The notes under the pieces: model-generated
Seen by the model: the letters and a program-made list of their open reading frames with translations, nothing else
What the model was told of the DNA's origin: nothing
The model's database searches: none
Shown: positions 29,014 through 29,435 of the stretch, in pieces
Layout of the letters: each line of letters opens with the position of its first letter
Position numbering within the stretch: the stretch's first letter is position 1
Program-made: the position numbers and the translations under genes
NCBI GenBank assembly: GCA_002329325.1
Contig: DCTX01000053.1
Coordinates: 1 to 29,435, forward strand
Source: Anaerolineales bacterium UBA1429
GTDB taxonomy: Bacteria; Chloroflexota; Anaerolineae; UBA1429
Reading direction: 5' to 3'
Length of the DNA stretch: 29,435 bases

Positions 29014-29435
29014 ATGCCTGACAGGGTCCCGGCGCGAGACGCCGGGGCCTGCGCCGGCGCATTGGCCCGCGCGCTGCTGGCCTGGTACGCGACGCACCGC
29101 CGCGACCTGCCCTGGCGCAGCACGAGCGATCCCTACCGCATCTGGGTCGCGGAGATCATGCTCCAGCAGACGCGGGTGACGGCGGCGATCCCCTACTATG
29201 AGCGCTTCTTGGCGCGCTTTCCCACGGTGCGGGCCCTGGCCGAGGCCGAGCTCTCTGAAGTGCTGGCCCACTGGCAGGGCCTGGGCTACTATGCGCGGGC
29301 GCGCAGCCTGCACCGCGCCGCCCGCGCCGTCGTGACCGAGCACGGCGGCCAGCTCCCCGCCGACCGGGAGTCTCTGCTGGCCCTGCCCGGCGTCGGCGAC
29401 TATACGGCGGGCGCTCTGCTGAGCATCGCCTTTGT
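29014..29435 (+). CDS. mutY: MutY, A/G-specific adenine glycosylase (5' part, cut by window end)
   Basis: MutY removes adenine mispaired with 8-oxoguanine. The 140 visible codons give the N-terminal catalytic domain: DLPWRSTSDPYRIWVAEIMLQQTRV with the catalytic Glu of the AEIMLQQT segment, FPTVRALAEAELSEVLAHWQGLGYYARARSLH, and the helix-hairpin-helix LPGVGDYTAGALLSIAF. The catalytic Asp, the Fe-S cluster and the C-terminal domain lie past the window. The ATG at 29014 has no good ribosome site, and a 10-bp hairpin (29025-29049, CCCGGCG/CGCCGGG core) covers codons ~4-12; a TTG at 29062 is an alternative start directly before the conserved LARALLAWY. Confidence 0.9.
   Translation, partial: MPDRVPARDAGACAGALARALLAWYATHRRDLPWRSTSDPYRIWVAEIMLQQTRVTAAIPYYERFLARFPTVRALAEAELSEVLAHWQGLGYYARARSLHRAARAVVTEHGGQLPADRESLLALPGVGDYTAGALLSIAF

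Overview
The window is a GC-rich, gene-dense bacterial chromosome segment, most likely from an uncultured Chloroflexota (Anaerolineae-like) organism. This rests on gene content, not on a marker gene. It carries large GT-C membrane glycosyltransferases with C-terminal beta-sandwich tails, a small HNH nuclease, a RodZ-like protein with a Thr/Pro-rich linker, a secreted beta-helix protein ending in FMPLIRRR, and an fchA-folD pair. Superoxide reductase, several 4Fe-4S or persulfide proteins and a probable selenoprotein point to an anaerobe or microaerophile that makes selenocysteine. No phage, IS element, CRISPR array or rRNA was seen.

Layout. 1-2115: tRNA-Val(CAC), a secreted M23 peptidase/GH-A fusion, then tRNA-Leu(GAG) on the minus strand. 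2149-6464: plsX, a NERD-domain membrane protein and a GT39-like glycosyltransferase. 6461-9607 (minus): HNH nuclease, then the rodZ-like/rimO unit. 9772-14139: a second GT-C-like membrane protein facing a secreted beta-helix protein. 14459-18420: a sulfur/redox cluster of 2[4Fe-4S] ferredoxin, a cysteine desulfurase homologue without its PLP lysine, an IscU-DUF59 fusion, TusA-like, DsrE-like, PfpI/DJ-1 and superoxide reductase. 18507-20890 (minus): nfeD, slipin and a 25-codon membrane micropeptide. 20991-21213: two near-identical 88-base palindromic repeats. 21287-22787: fchA-like and folD. 22784-27243 (minus): YhfC-family membrane protease, Asp-box beta-propeller and a divergent GroEL-like protein. 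27425-27664: a SelW-like Rdx protein with an in-frame UGA in a CxxU motif and a SECIS-like hairpin. 27764-end: homoserine dehydrogenase, a 52-residue membrane protein (minus) and the start of mutY.

How the genes may work together. The strongest candidate for an undescribed system is 14459-17205. The desulfurase homologue keeps the fold and the mobile-loop cysteine but has replaced the PLP lysine and other PLP contacts. It sits between a ferredoxin and an IscU scaffold and is followed by two persulfide carriers. I infer an Fe-S assembly or sulfur-relay module in which TusA/DsrE persulfide replaces free cysteine as the sulfur source. Three further points are the UGA-containing SelW-like gene, which a standard gene caller would miss; a FolD that lost its cyclohydrolase lysine beside a separate cyclohydrolase-family gene; and a chaperonin paralogue with an altered ATPase site translationally coupled to a beta-propeller gene.
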